From: Eucommia ulmoides
Lineage: Eukaryota; Streptophyta; Magnoliopsida; Garryales; Eucommiaceae
Length of the DNA: 64,000 nt
Direction of reading: 5' to 3'
NCBI GenBank assembly: GCA_016647705.1
Contig: CM028339.1
Coordinates: 23,847,803 to 23,911,802, forward strand
Below, one piece after another: positions 46,922-59,329 of this stretch. A model generated the notes under the pieces. That model was not told the DNA's origin. It made no database searches and saw nothing but the letters and a program-made list of their open reading frames with translations. The translations under genes and the position numbers were made by a program. The first letter of the stretch is position 1. The number at the start of each line of letters is the position of its first letter.

Positions 46922-48123
46922 TAGGATGTTTTCCTTGATTCTACCATAATACTATGTTTGTTCTTATCTTCCATTGTTGTAGGGGTATATGGTCATGTAA
47001 TACAAATGTAGAAAATTACACTTCAATTTTATTCCTTCCTATGGGAGGAGTTCAAGGGAACAGTTTAAAAAAAAAAGTCAAAAAAGACCTTTTATTGCCC
47101 GAACTAAGAAACCAACAGATGTATCTAGGTCAAGGTTTTAAATCGCGGTATGATAACGGTTGTGGTAAAACAGTATTAGGAGTATCAACCTATCCGTAAC
47201 GGGAATCAGTCGTAATGGTCGTGAATGTTTTAGAATCACCAGAAATCCTATGTTGGGTTTTTTCTAAAAATCCTCAAGAACATGGTTCATTCTTTCGTCA
47301 TTATAGGAAGGTGGATCAACTTCCTCCAACCGCCTTTGAACCCACGTTCCCTAGCATGAACCCCATGATTCCATGTAATAACTTTCTCCTCTTTTGTAGA
47401 TCATGGCCACTACTGTAAGAGTGGGTTAAGTGGGTTATAAGATTGGCCATACAACCACATGGCTATCACCCATGCTAGAGAGAGAAATGGGTTACATGGA
47501 TTCATGTTCTATATGGTAGGTTACAAAATGTGGGTTTATGGATGGCTAACTGCCCACTACCCTTTTGCACGTCCAAGAGCAACTTTGTGATGGACAGAGT
47601 ATATATAAAGGGACTGTGCATTTGATTTTGGTTCCCTAAGCCTACAATCTCATTTAGAAATAAAAATGCACCATCAAACCGAGATTGACTGAGGTTTAGA
47701 AGAGCTTTAACCTGAAACTAACATTTCCCATGATCTTGAGCAACCGAGAATAGAAATGGCTGGAGGTATGCATCGATCCGTTCGGTTTTATTTCCACATT
47801 GATCTAATTGCTTATTTTATACGCATGAGCACGTTTAGATCGTTAAAGTTTATCCCACATCCTATTGTTTTGATTAGGAAATTCCGCTAGAAATGCTTAG
47901 AGCAACCGAATTCTAAGTGACTCTCAATCTGGAAAAAAGAAATCTTGCATTCTAAGCATATGAAATTCTTGATGCATAAAATAACACTCATATTATGTTT
48001 CCAATTTCGCATTATGCAACACAATCCTTAATTGATATTTTTGAAGGATGGCGTGATTTAGATTCCATAAATCATACATACACACACCATGCTTTATATA
48101 TTTATGGAAAGCCATATGCTTTT
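46922..48123. other. Spacer with a possible host promoter
   Basis: No gene is firmly supported. A TATA box (TATATAAAGGGA) lies at about 47600, and about 155 bp later an ATG at 47756 is followed by GGAGGTATGC, which could be a splice donor. Other ATGs lie upstream of it, so a first exon is only a weak possibility. Near 47140-47240 the stretch GGTTTTAAATCGCGGTATGA resembles a 'CGGTAACGG' type dispersed plant repeat. Confidence 0.25.
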
Positions 48124-48965
48124 TGTTGGAACATATGAATTTTTAAAAGAAAGTGTCAAAAGATTTCCCTTTATTTTTTCTATCCTATATTTATTGGGAG
48201 AAGATGTGATGAGGAGTATAACAAGGGGCATGTGGAATACTTGGGGTGTGCCCCAAGAGGCACCCACATTTTGTGGAGGGAAGAGGAGTTACATCCCTAC
48301 TAGTTTACCACACGTGTGCACCGTCTTTGCCGTCCGTCTGGCCGTACCAAGTCGAGTCGCGTCACGTGTGTGGTGAGATGACACTTAATTTTTTAGACAA
48401 AATTTATAATAATTATTTTTAATTAATAAATTTAGTCCAGAACCGTTTTTTGACTTGGTAAAAAAAAAACAGTTTTTAGATCCCTCATTATTCTCCTTAA
48501 AATTTTCCATTAATTGCACCGATTGGAAATGTTTTCAGTCAGTTTTCTTGGTTTATAAATACTCGCGATATACACAAAAAACGTTCAGAAAAAATTATTG
48601 CGAAATTGTTTTTCGTTCTCTTGAAATAGATCGTCGTCTACTGAAACGGTTCTTCGTCTTCTGAAACAGTGAACTGTTTTATTTTTCGTTCACTTAGAAT
48701 TATTCTGTTCTATTTCGAAACATTTTGTTCCGAAACAATTTATTATTTTACTGTTTCGATTCAATAGAATAGTCTCTTCATTTTTCTATTTTGATTTCCG
48801 AGCAGTTTATTTGTTTTACGAATAGTGTGTGAAGGATGTTAGGTTTTCGGGACTTCTACAGTACAAAGAATGTCTTAGACATAGGAGATTTCTGGGTTTT
48901 TTTTTATCCTGGAGACGACGGGGCTGATATACTGCTTTGTTGTTTATTTTAATTGTGTAGCAACA
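48124..48965 (+). mobile_element. Solo LTR of the copia-1 family (842 bp)
   Basis: It runs from TGTTGGAACATATG to GTGTAGCAACA, flanked by a perfect CTTTT duplication (48119-48123 and 48966-48970). It shares with 4446-5506 the stretches ATACTTGGGGTGTGCCCCAA, CCCACATTTTGTGGAG and GGAGACGACGGGGCT. The two tandem duplications of the copia-1 LTR are absent. The frame at 48089-48376 crosses it by chance. Confidence 0.92.
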
Positions 48966-51900
48966 CTTTTATATTGGAAATTGGAAAGAAAAAAATTAAT
49001 GGGTTGTGAAGTTTTCAAGGTTGCAGTATTTTTGAGAACACCTCATTGGTTGTCCCGTCTATTGTATCTTGTCGATTTCAAAAAAAAAAAAAATTCTAGC
49101 CAAACTGAATAGATATTTTCAAAATATTTTAATCACAAAATAGAAGTCACTAATTTAAAATTTGAAAGCAAAATTTAGTAGATTGAAGCTGTAAATTTGC
49201 AATTAGAAACTATGGTGACCAAAATAAAAATTGAGATATTAAACTAAATTCCCAATGAATCGAATCAATGATTTAAAAAATTCAATTAGATCCGAGAGTA
49301 ACTTGTTTAAAAATTTTAAACCATGATTAGCTCGTTTTAAAAGTCAACTGGATTAATTTTGTGATTTGGAAAAGTTCGGGGTGGAAATAATTTATTTTTT
49401 TTAAATAAATAAATAAAAAGATTAGAAAGGGGATAAGGTCCATCCATGGGAACTAACCGTAATTAATTAGAAGGGATCTAAGTGAAATTTGACAAATAAG
49501 AGGGGGTTTGAGTAAAATTTAGTTAAACTTCAAGGGATGTAAGTGAAATTTTCCGTAAAATGTCTAATGGCTGGCCACAACGAGATAATTATCATATTTA
49601 GTATTTAATTAGTACACTAATGGAGTTGCCGTTGGCCTTAAAGAGGTATTAAAAAATTCGGTTATCTCTTATTAAGTTTGCCGCCTAATTGGACCCGAGT
49701 TGTTGTGCAGCTTTCATAATTACTAAAATGAAGTAATGCTATTAGTGACATTACTTAAGGGAATATTCAATAGAATTTCTTTTTAAGTAATTTTGACTTT
49801 TTATTAAAAAAATATGACTGAATTCTTTCTTGAAATAACTTATCCAAACACACTCATAATTTTTTGGGAATTTTTTTTTTCAATAGTTTTTAGCATAATC
49901 TACAGAATTGTGTATTGTTGATTTTGTTGTATTTTTAGATTTATTAATTACTTGTTTACCTGAATTACTAGATTTTCTTCTCTTTTTTTTTTGGCAATTT
50001 TTGTACATTTTTTTATTTTTTTGCATCTTGACAAACGCCATCGACATAAACATCATAAATTGGTCTGCGTACATCGCGATCAATCTTTTGTCCAAGTATA
50101 GGTGCCGCGACTCAAAAGAAAGACAATTTTTTTTGTAAGTCTTATTTGTAGAATGCAATAATCAGGAGTTTGGTTCGAATCGGTCTATCATTGACAGATC
50201 GATTCGATCCAAGCTCTCTTATTACATGAACTACTAGGATTTTCTTTTTCTTTTTTTATTTTTATTTTTATTTTTATTTTTATATGTGTCTATTTTTTTT
50301 TATTTTTTTCGCTTCTTTTTGATTCCTTAGAAGTGAATTTTAAACGTTACTAATAAATAAATCATTTTAGACCTCATGGCGGTTTTTGTCTGTTAAAATA
50401 ATACCTACTTTTATTTTTCTTCAATTGAAGTGACATTTTTTTCATCACTCTGAGTTAAAATTGTATATGAATTTGTTAGTTTACACTTACAACAATTTAT
50501 GCTAATAGACAATTTGTCATGACCAGCTTTAACTAGTTCTTAATAAGAGCAGTTAGTGAGTAATTCCATTTGCATGTAAAAATTACTTGATAAAATCAAG
50601 AGATTTTGTTTGTACCGATCGGTGCTGATGAAATTTTGCATATAAATTTTTCCCTATTAATGAATTTGCATCTTGCAAACATATTGTCACCCCTAAAATG
50701 CGGAACAAAATATGACAATAAACCACTAACGAAACTAAAAACAAAACTTACAATTTCTCCCAATTGTAATTGTTGTTCAATGAATTTTTTAAACCACAAT
50801 GATCTATAAATCATGAATTTCATAGTGAGATATTAATCATTTTTTTTTTTTTTTTAATTCTGGATTAGGATACATGCAAATGATATATATAATATTAACT
50901 ATGATGTTAATGTTATATATAATATCACTATAATTTGTGTGTCTCGTGAGTGTTAAATATAACATTCAATGTAATAAAAATAATATTAATTAATATTGAT
51001 AATAACACAAATTATATGAACACGTTGAATGTAATATGACTTACTGATAAATGTAATTTGTATATTGAATGTAACACTTAATTGTGTTTTGATAATATAT
51101 AAGACTGTGATAATTGTAACACGAATGTACAAATTGAAAATTATGAAAATAACATATTGAATATAACATGAATGTAAAAACTAAAAATTATAGAAGTACA
51201 TGTGGAATGTAACACAAATTTGAAATTAATAATAATAATAAAAAAAAAAAAATAGTTAATATGATATCATTTTGAAGATCTTATTTAAGCGTATCTGAAT
51301 ATATAATTAGATCGTGAAAAAAATATATATAACAATAGTTATTTTTATTTTAATAAAATGATTTTTATGTAAAATTTAAATATGAAAAATTTCAATTCCA
51401 CGAATCATACAGGGGCAAATCACTCATAACAATTTTTGCATTTTTTTAAATTTGGATTAAATGGTTCAAACTTTCTGGACAACGGATTGTATGGTTCAAA
51501 CTTAAATACTTTAAATCAATTGGTAATTATATTTTTAATTTAGGTCCGCTTGGGAATATTCCATCAATATTCTAATAAAACTACGAATTGGTTCTATGTA
51601 CCACATCAGGTTCTAGGAATCTCAATAGTTCATGTTTGGATTACAAATCAAAATGGTTAGACATATATCAAATCCAAAACCAAAGCAAAAATCATCAGTT
51701 TTTTAAAAATAATTTTAAAATCAAACCATTTAATTTTATGCAAAACCAAAATTGAAACCGCAAAACTGTTAAGATTTTTTAGTTTTATATAAAACCAAAA
51801 TAGAAACCAAAACAATTAATCGTTGTTTTTTATATATAAATAAAAAATAACTAAAATATTGAAATAAATTATGAAAAACACTAAAATTAACCCAATTAAC

Positions 51901-53689
51901 CCTAATATATATATATACACACAGACATACACATACCAGGGATCAAAGTGTAAGTAAATAAAAAATGAGATAATATATATAATAAAAATATATTTAAAAT
52001 ATCGATTGCACGGTTGAGTTATGCGTTCCAGTTTCATGGTTACTCCTAAAATCAAAATAAAAATCGTTTCGATTTTTAATTCTGAAACCAAAATTGTTAT
52101 CAAACTATTTAATCGGTTTTAAAATCGAATCAATCGATTTTGTTTAGTTCAATTATCTATCTATTCGGGTTGAATTGTTCTCTCTATCTGATTCTCTAAC
52201 AAATCACATGGTTAAAATTGGCTTATTGAAAGAAAAGAGGTAATAGAAATGGAAGTAATCTAGTGCAGCTTACATAGGAAAGTGATTTAAAATTTTGAAT
52301 TCATGGAATTATTTGGTGCTTTAATGCATAGTTTCAATCATAAGTGTTATCGAACTAAAATAAACCGTAAAATAAAACCCTATTTAACCATACCTTTTTT
52401 ATATAATTGCGCAGCAGATAAAATATCGTAATGCCATAAGCGGATTAGGTAACATTGGCCAAGACAAAAAAGGATGGATTTTGATTGGTTGGCCGCCTCC
52501 ACAATCTAATTTAATTTCACGAATTTGTTCATGAGAACCACATAATGTGGTTGTGAATTGTGATCATCAACAAGTGGAAATTAATTAACCTCATAAATTA
52601 CATTACAAAACTTGACTTCTTCATGGGTGCCTTTCATATAAATTGTATTGTATTCAGCAACCTAATAAAATTAAATATTTCAATTTTCATTGGTAGTTCG
52701 AACTTTCCGAACCATTCAGATAATCTATTTTACTTGACCACTAGTGCACTTACATTTTAAGTATAATTTTAATTTTTTTTTTTTTTTTTTTTTTTTTAAC
52801 ATAGGACTTGGCCGTCCACAAGTTTGGAATCTTTCTATCTCTAGGGAAGAGAAATATTTATTATCGCAAGATTTATAACCAAGATTTGTAATCTAGTGAA
52901 CATACTCTAATCTCTTTTGTGAAAAGTTCTAATATAAAAAATAAAAAAAATAAAAATAAAAATAAAATTCAACTAGTCAATTTAATATATAATTTATCTT
53001 ATAAAATTTTAACTTAGATATTAATCTCTTAATTATATTTTACCTTGTGTTTTAATTTTATGATTAATTCTCTCTTATATTTCCTATGCTTACAACTAAA
53101 GTTTGCATCGTCAGTCGTAGGTGCCACCTTCCGCTATTACTTGTCGCCGCTTGCCATCGGATCTCAGGCCCGAGGTTGCTAAAGTCCAACAACCGACCGT
53201 CGTAATTTTTTTAGCTACATGTAATTATTTTTTTAATGTATTTTTTTTTTGTTACATTTGTTTCTGTGTTTAGTTACATTTTAATATATTTTTTAGCTAC
53301 ATTTTTAGTTTATTTTAAATTATATTCGTGTAATTTTTCAACGACCGACAATCGAAAAATTAATAAAATGTAACTAAAAATATTAGTAAAAAATTATTTG
53401 AATGTAATTAAAAAAATCTGATGACCGACGGCGACTAGCAGCCAAAAGGATGGTCGGAATCCGACGTCCAGAGTATGGTAACAGATGGCGATACAACCCT
53501 AATTGGAACATTTGTGTTTCCACTGTAATGATGAGCCTAAAACTAAAATACAAATTTGGTTTGAGAGTTTTTATTAATCGGGTCTCATTATTAGAATCTC
53601 TCAATAACTATCCATAAAAAATATACTTATGTTTGTTCCTAAATTTTAAGAACAAGTTTTGGACAATAGAAAGAAAATAGATGTTCTTT

Positions 53690-54665
53690 TATAATTTATT
53701 TATGTTCTAAGTTCATAGAAATGAAAAAAAGAAAAATGAAAAGAAAAATACATCTTGGATTAGAATTACCTCGACCCCGATTGGTTACTATTTCTGTTCA
53801 TTAATTCTTGTTTTCGCTTCCAAAATTTTGGGATTAATGTACAAAAAAACGTTTGGTAAACGCGTTTCTATTCCCAAAAATTTGGAAGTAATCTATGACT
53901 ATTTCCTAAATTCTTTAAAAATGTGAGAAACAAAAAAATTGATACTTATTTACTCTCACGAAAGTATTCTCACTATCATCCTGTTAGCCATCACTACCAC
54001 CTCGCTGGCTACTATTACCACACCAGCCACCGCCACCCGTCGTCCACCCCCATCCTGTACCACCACCACTCTGACCACTACTACCACCATGCGGGCCACC
54101 ACTCACCAGCCACTACCTACACACTGACCACCATGCATTTAAGGGGAAAAAAAGCAAATGTTACACGCAAACGCGTTTCTTGTTTCTATTCTAAAAAATT
54201 AGAAGAAACAATTTCAGGATAATGGGTGTTACCAATTAACATGTTTCCCCTTCAAATCTTGCTAGCTTTGAACATAGAGAAGTGATATTTTTTTAAAATC
54301 TTTCCTTTTCCCCCCTTTTATCCATCCATTTAGTCAACAAGAAGGACAATAAAGTATTTTGTTATAATTACTTTATCTAGTTGCAATTAATATCGTAACT
54401 ATAATTTTTATTTTGTTATAATTTGCAAAAATTAATTGAGCAAAACAAATATATGTCTATCATTGTTTACATAAAGTAAAATTAAAAAATATATTACAAT
54501 CAAATGTGTTTATTTAATTTTGTTAACGTAAATCATGAAATAATTTAAAAATAACTATAATTACCAAATGTATTTCTATTCTCAAAATTATTGAGAACAA
54601 AATATCATTTTTATCCCCTTTTTTTGAGATTAGAAATAGAAAAACAGAAACAATAACGAAACGCA
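53690..54665. other. Possible MITE-like inverted-repeat element
   Basis: Sequences like GTTTGGTAAACGCGTTTCTA (near 53850) and, in the opposite sense, CCAAATGTATTTCTATTCTC and GAAATAGAAAAACAGAAACA (near 54567-54650) face each other around the CAC-rich stretch. The match is imperfect and no TSD was found. Confidence 0.25.
53975..54135. repeat. CAC/CCA-rich low-complexity stretch
   Basis: It is built of CACTACCAC, CACCACC and similar words, in sharp contrast to the AT-rich surroundings. The Thr-rich or His/Tyr-rich frames here result from this composition. Confidence 0.8.
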
Positions 54666-54688
54666 CTGAAGTGATCTAATATACAACA

Positions 54689-57107
54689 TGTTGATGTCAA
54701 ATTTTGGTCGACACTAGTGGGATGGTCCGGTTAGCCTTGGGTGGAGATCTAACGGCTTGGAATGGAGATCTTCAGTTTGTGTAGTTTCTTGTCTGATAGG
54801 TGTAAATTACCTATCTATTTTCAAACCGAATTTGTTAGTTTTCGAGTATGTTTTATTACATTTTAATTCGTTTATATTCTTTTTGTCATAAAACATGTAT
54901 TTGGGGTGAAAAGGGACTAAAACGGTCCTTAAGCGGTCAAATCGGAGCAAGCACGGTGGGAAAATAAGTAAGGAGACAATATTCTGAAAGAAGCCCACCA
55001 CCGCGGCGGTGAAAATGCAGAAAAGAGCCTATAGATGGTGTAAACTCACCACCTAGGCGGTGAAACTGCAGGATGGTCCCTGAATCCACCGCCTTCTCCA
55101 TCGCTATGACGATCACTGAACAGACATACTCATCGCCTAGGCGGTGAATCCCATCGCCTAGGTGGTCACTCTGCTGATAGTTTAGGATATTTAGGATATT
55201 TTTTGATATTTTTGAGCCTATATATATCATCCCTTCTTCTCTATTTCAAGGGTTAGACGTTTTGGGAAGTCTTGAGAGCTCCGATGCCATTTGACTAAGG
55301 GAAGATCATGTTGTGAAGCAGGAGGAAGCGTTCTCGGAACGGTTTTAGCATCGGATCTTCGGATATACAGCTAGTCTCCTCGTTTCTCTCTTTCTCTCTT
55401 AGTTTGGTTGAATGTTTGTATATGTTTAGCTCATTTCTAGTTGTATATAGGGCTACGACCATGTTTAGCTAAACATATATTGTCTAGGGCTTGATTGAAT
55501 TCATGAAAACTTTGTTTATATAAAATCAATGTTTTGTTGGTGGTTATTTATGTTTATCTGATTGTGTTTCCAATGTTGTATTATTTATTATGCTTGTTAT
55601 GATATACCGAGAATACAGGGTTTGACACTCGGGAGAAGTAACCCCGAATTCGAACTAGGTTAAATACAGCACAACGATCTAATAACCCAGGAGGAAGTTG
55701 GAGAGTGTGCAATCGATAACGTTGGGGCAAGACTCACGTGACCTAGGGTCGTTAAGACGTTGAGGATGACTTCTTTGTTGACACGTATTCCCTCATCTTA
55801 CACTCGAGAGAGGTGGTGGGGGAGTTTATGAACTGAGATTGTCGGATAGGATGAACACCATTAATGAAAATAGATTGAAACGAACACGTTTAAATGAACG
55901 ATATTAATCCATAGGCAATAATTCCCATAAACGTCCTACCAATATATTAGTATAATTAGATAAATTAGTATTATAGTATTAGTATTTATTAATTAAATAC
56001 CATTTTTATCGCCTAGATAAAATCAAGTTATGATAATCGCAGTACTCGACAATATTCTCAACCAATCCCCGTGAACACGATACCCTTACTCTCCCCATCT
56101 ATACTAAAATTTAACCTGTACCCTTGCGGTGAAAGTGACGACACGTAATTGTGGCCACCATTGTTTGCGGAAAAGCCTTTGGTCAGGAAGAGAATGATCG
56201 GTAACGGAAAGGACCCGAAAACCTTTTGAGCCGAGAAGAAAATGATCATAATACTTTGTGATCCTTGGAGAGATGAACTAGCGCTTGGAATTGAGCAGTT
56301 TCGGGAAGAATGAGCACTTGGAAACTTGCACGAAGAACTTGCCGGGGTGTTCTCGACGTGAGAATCAGCGTACAGGGAAAGAATTTATAGTGTAATTGTC
56401 AAGAAGAGTGAGTAGAGTTCATCTACCTTTGAGTAATTGTATGCTCTCCTTTTTATAGGGAATGTGGAAATTAGTTTAAGGGCTAAGCATGGGTTAATGT
56501 CTTCTCAAGATCATATCATGGTGTCAACTTGGCATGTAGCCAATGGAAATGTGCCAAGGGGCTTTTGTTTTGGCCATGTTTAGGAGATATTTTGGTTAGG
56601 GAAAAGAGCCACAATGATACTTGGAGATATTTTGAGATATTTAGGATATTTTGGAGATATTTAAGGGGTGGAGAACCGAGCCAACTTATGAATTGAGGAG
56701 GGTACAATGTAGCTACGGCAAGGATGAAGAGATTGACTTTTACCCTTCCTGGGTGACCGGAGACGGGAAGGGGGAGGGTATGGTGCCCCTCTGCCCTACT
56801 CTTCTTGGATAACTTGAGATGAGGAGAGGGGCTTGGCCCGATGAGCCATTCGGAGTTGGTTCCCGAGGTGAGTACCGTTGCGATAGAGAACACCGGGATG
56901 GGGAGTAGTCGCCCATCCCAGTAATGACTTGTTGGCCATCCTAGAGAATGTTGAGTCCCTTGGAGTGACTGGTGCAATTGGAGACGTTCCTCTTCTTGGT
57001 ACAATCTCTTTACTTAGTCTTCGTTGTGCTTTAAACTTTGTAAGGAGTTTTGGATGCGTGGCAGTCTTTGATTGGTTGCATTGGAGTGACTATTTTTATA
57101 CTCATCA
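54689..57107 (-). mobile_element. Tat-type solo LTR (about 1.05 kb) split by an Athila-type solo LTR
   Basis: A perfect CAACA duplication flanks it (54684-54688 and 57108-57112). On the minus strand it opens TGATGAGTATAAAAATAG and ends TTTGACATCAACA. It matches the 29740-30751 solo LTR: GTCACTCCAATGCAACCAAT, a TATA region (CCTATAAAAAGGAGAGC) and a GATTCTCACGTCG motif. Without the insertion at 54794-56160 it is about 1047 bp, close to its 1012-bp relative. The frame at 56516-57004 lies inside it and is not a gene. Confidence 0.88.
54794..56160 (+). mobile_element. Athila-type solo LTR (1367 bp), nested
   Basis: It runs from TGATAGGTGTAAATTACC to GGCCACCA, flanked by TTGTC (54789-54793) and TTGTT (56161-56165), one base different. 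A TATA box lies at about 55219 (CCTATATATATC). Four 14-16 bp palindrome-like motifs lie in U3 at 54998-55011, 55047-55062, 55131-55146 and 55152-55167. The Athila-type U5 signature is present in worn form (CAATCCCCGTGAACACGATA, CCTGTACCCTTGCGGTGAAA). Confidence 0.87.
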
Positions 57108-57112
57108 CAACA

Positions 57113-58100
57113 TATATGGATTATAGCGTCACCATTTTTTTTAAGGATGACTTGACCTTTGTTTTGCATTTTCGGTAAATTATTAATTAAAATAAACTGT
57201 GACTAGTACATATATTTTAAGAATTCAAATAATTAACCCAATATATTTTAGGGATAATTGGCTATTAGTCCCAAATAAATGTAATTTTAAAAAAAATCCC
57301 ATTTAAGACATAAGTTTTCATTTAGTCTTTTAAAGTAGTTTTCACTTGAGTATTAATCCTGTATGTGCACGCATTGCAGGAAATGTAAAGAGAATTTGTT
57401 GAGTAAATTCGTATTATAATAAATATTAGTTACAAACTTATATTACATGTATCTGTGTAATATTATTTACATGTATTTGTGTAATAAAGTTACATGTTAT
57501 AAATGATATATATTTGTGTAATATTTGTTACATCTAACAAATATTCTAAATAGAAATTAGTTTAATATTAGTTATGTGTATTTGTATAATATTAGTTACA
57601 TGTTACAAAATTACATACATTTGCATAATATTTGTTACATTTAATAATTTGTTATACACAAATTAGTCAAATGTTACGAATTATAGTAATATTTGTTACA
57701 TCTAACAAGTATTTTATGCACAAACTAATTATATGTAACTAGACGAGTACAGACGCGTGTATTGGGTCTTCTGTCTTTTTTTAATATGTGAGACTAAAAC
57801 ACAAGTTGCAATTGCACTTGAAACTTTTTAAAAATTAAGGGTAAAATAAAGGACTTGCCCCGAATGACGCTATTTTTTATTAGACGATAATATTTTCAAT
57901 AGAATACATAATATTTAGGACAGAGCTACTAAAGGCCTATCCCCCCTCAACTTAAAATAAATAAATAAAAATCACTATTACCGTCATATTTGTAGAAAAA
58001 ATCAAGTAAAACTCATTAATATTTTTTTTTAACGTAAGTCGCCCTTGAATTATAAATGATAAAGAGAAATCCGAATCGACCACATATATATTATCAACAC
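57113..58100. other. Gene-free AT-rich spacer with a worn minisatellite
   Basis: Between about 57415 and 57740, words like GTTACATGTATTTGTGTAAT and ATTTGTTACATCTAACAA recur every 30-60 bp. No gene was seen. Confidence 0.55.
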
Positions 58101-58149
58101 ATGTCTACAAAGGTGTGTGTTGTGCACAAGAAGCTACAAAATTGCTCTA

Positions 58150-58610
58150 CACTAGCTACAAAAATACCCTGAGATGAGTCGACGATCAGAGTAGATTACT
58201 CCCCAAGAGTGTTAGCTCTCGGCAACAACTTGGCTAGGAAAACAAGGTTGGAGTCTCGATAATTCTTCCCGAGTTGGGTTATAAACCCCGAGATGCACTA
58301 TTGCCGCCATTTTTACTCAGGAAAGAGCTGTTATTACTCCCTAAATAACAACTTATTACTCCATATCCCAATAATTCCACCACATTAATGATAATGGGCC
58401 GGCATTTGGGAAGATTTGCCAAAACAAGTCTTCTTTCGACTATAAATATCAAGAGGGGGAGTCCAGTCAGGTACGCTCACTTTTACATAGCTAATGATCT
58501 TCTAAAATTTCCTCACACACATTCAACTGATTCTCACACTAGAGGTGCAATACTCACAGTCCCACCTACGGTACATTATTTCGAAGGAATTCGAAGGAAT
58601 GAGAAATTCT
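58150..58610 (+). other. Possible Tat-type LTR fragment
   Basis: A TATA box (GACTATAAATATCAAGAGG, near 58438) is followed about 90 bp later by ACTGATTCTCACACTAGAGG, the motif placed likewise in the other Tat-type LTRs here. No ends or TSD were identified. Confidence 0.4.
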
Positions 58611-58619
58611 AAATTCTTA

Positions 58620-59285
58620 ATCCCAAAATCTGATATTTAACGAAACAGGTTTTAGCTCCATCAATAAACATATCTAATACATATTTCTGGGTGAATATAC
58701 AATAGACTTAAGTATGACTATTTTATAAGATGCAAAGCTACATATACGAGTAGGATCCAACTAGGCAGGAGGAATCCTAAATACCATAATAAGGGACCTA
58801 TTGTTTAAACCGCTCTCCAAGCTGACAGGTAGTTTATCCATTAATGTCCAACAGTGCACCAACCATTCTTCCATAACCAATAGCTGTGTTAACTATCCTT
58901 TATTTATTTCTTTATATATTTGGTCGTTTAGTCGTGTAATAACTTACTCATAGTTAGGTGTCACAGGTTTAATTGGACTAAAACTAGGCCACAAGTGAGC
59001 CAAAACGAATCAAAATACATAAAATACAATAATTATGTGACCTCGTGGTTGATCCGATGTACCACCATTAACCTATTATCAATATTTTCCTCACCAAAAT
59101 AGAAATTTGGACGATACTACTAATGGAAAATAAAAAAAAGGACCTTCAATCACTTCTTTGTTCCTATCGATAGCTTACAGAATATCCTGATTTCACAAGG
59201 ATCTTTTGGAAATTTTTTATCCTTTAATAAATCCCCAAGAATTTTTGGAAACTGCTAATGCTAACTGGATAGCAGTTCACGATGC

Positions 59286-59287
<2 letters not shown>
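58620..59287. other. Gene-free spacer
   Basis: No convincing gene or repeat was recognised. The part near 59150-59280 may be a worn upstream piece of the RNase H relic. Confidence 0.35.

Positions 59288-59326
<39 letters not shown>
59288..59326. repeat. Poly(T) tract of 39 bases
   Basis: Thirty-nine uninterrupted T lie immediately before the RNase H relic. Confidence 0.95.

Positions 59327-59328
<2 letters not shown>

Positions 59329-59329
<1 letters not shown>

Larger units (their letters stand above)
48971..54683. other. Gene-free AT-rich region with small repeats
   Basis: No gene was recognised in 5.7 kb. It holds a dispersed-repeat-like stretch near 49420-49560 (AGGGATCTAAGTGAAATTTG and related phrases), worn AT-rich repeats near 50880-51240 (recurring TAATATTAACTATGATGTTA-like words), an AAACCAAA-rich stretch near 51640-52140, and T-runs at 50840 and 52772. 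Short open frames here have no recognisable motif. Confidence 0.5.

Noticed and set aside
48089-48376. 95-codon frame
   Set aside because: It straddles the left edge and target-site duplication of a copia solo LTR, so it is chance.
53100-53480. Possible foldback element with CCGACCGTCG and CGACGGTCGG-like ends and TAACTA inner words
   Set aside because: Arms match only in short blocks and no target-site duplication could be found, so it was not listed as an element.
53923-54222. His/Tyr-rich or Thr-rich frames resembling a low-complexity secreted protein
   Set aside because: They arise from the CAC/CCA-rich stretch; no signal sequence with a supported start or promoter was seen.
56516-57004. 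162-codon minus-strand frame
   Set aside because: It lies wholly inside a TSD-bounded Tat-type solo LTR and has no protein motif.
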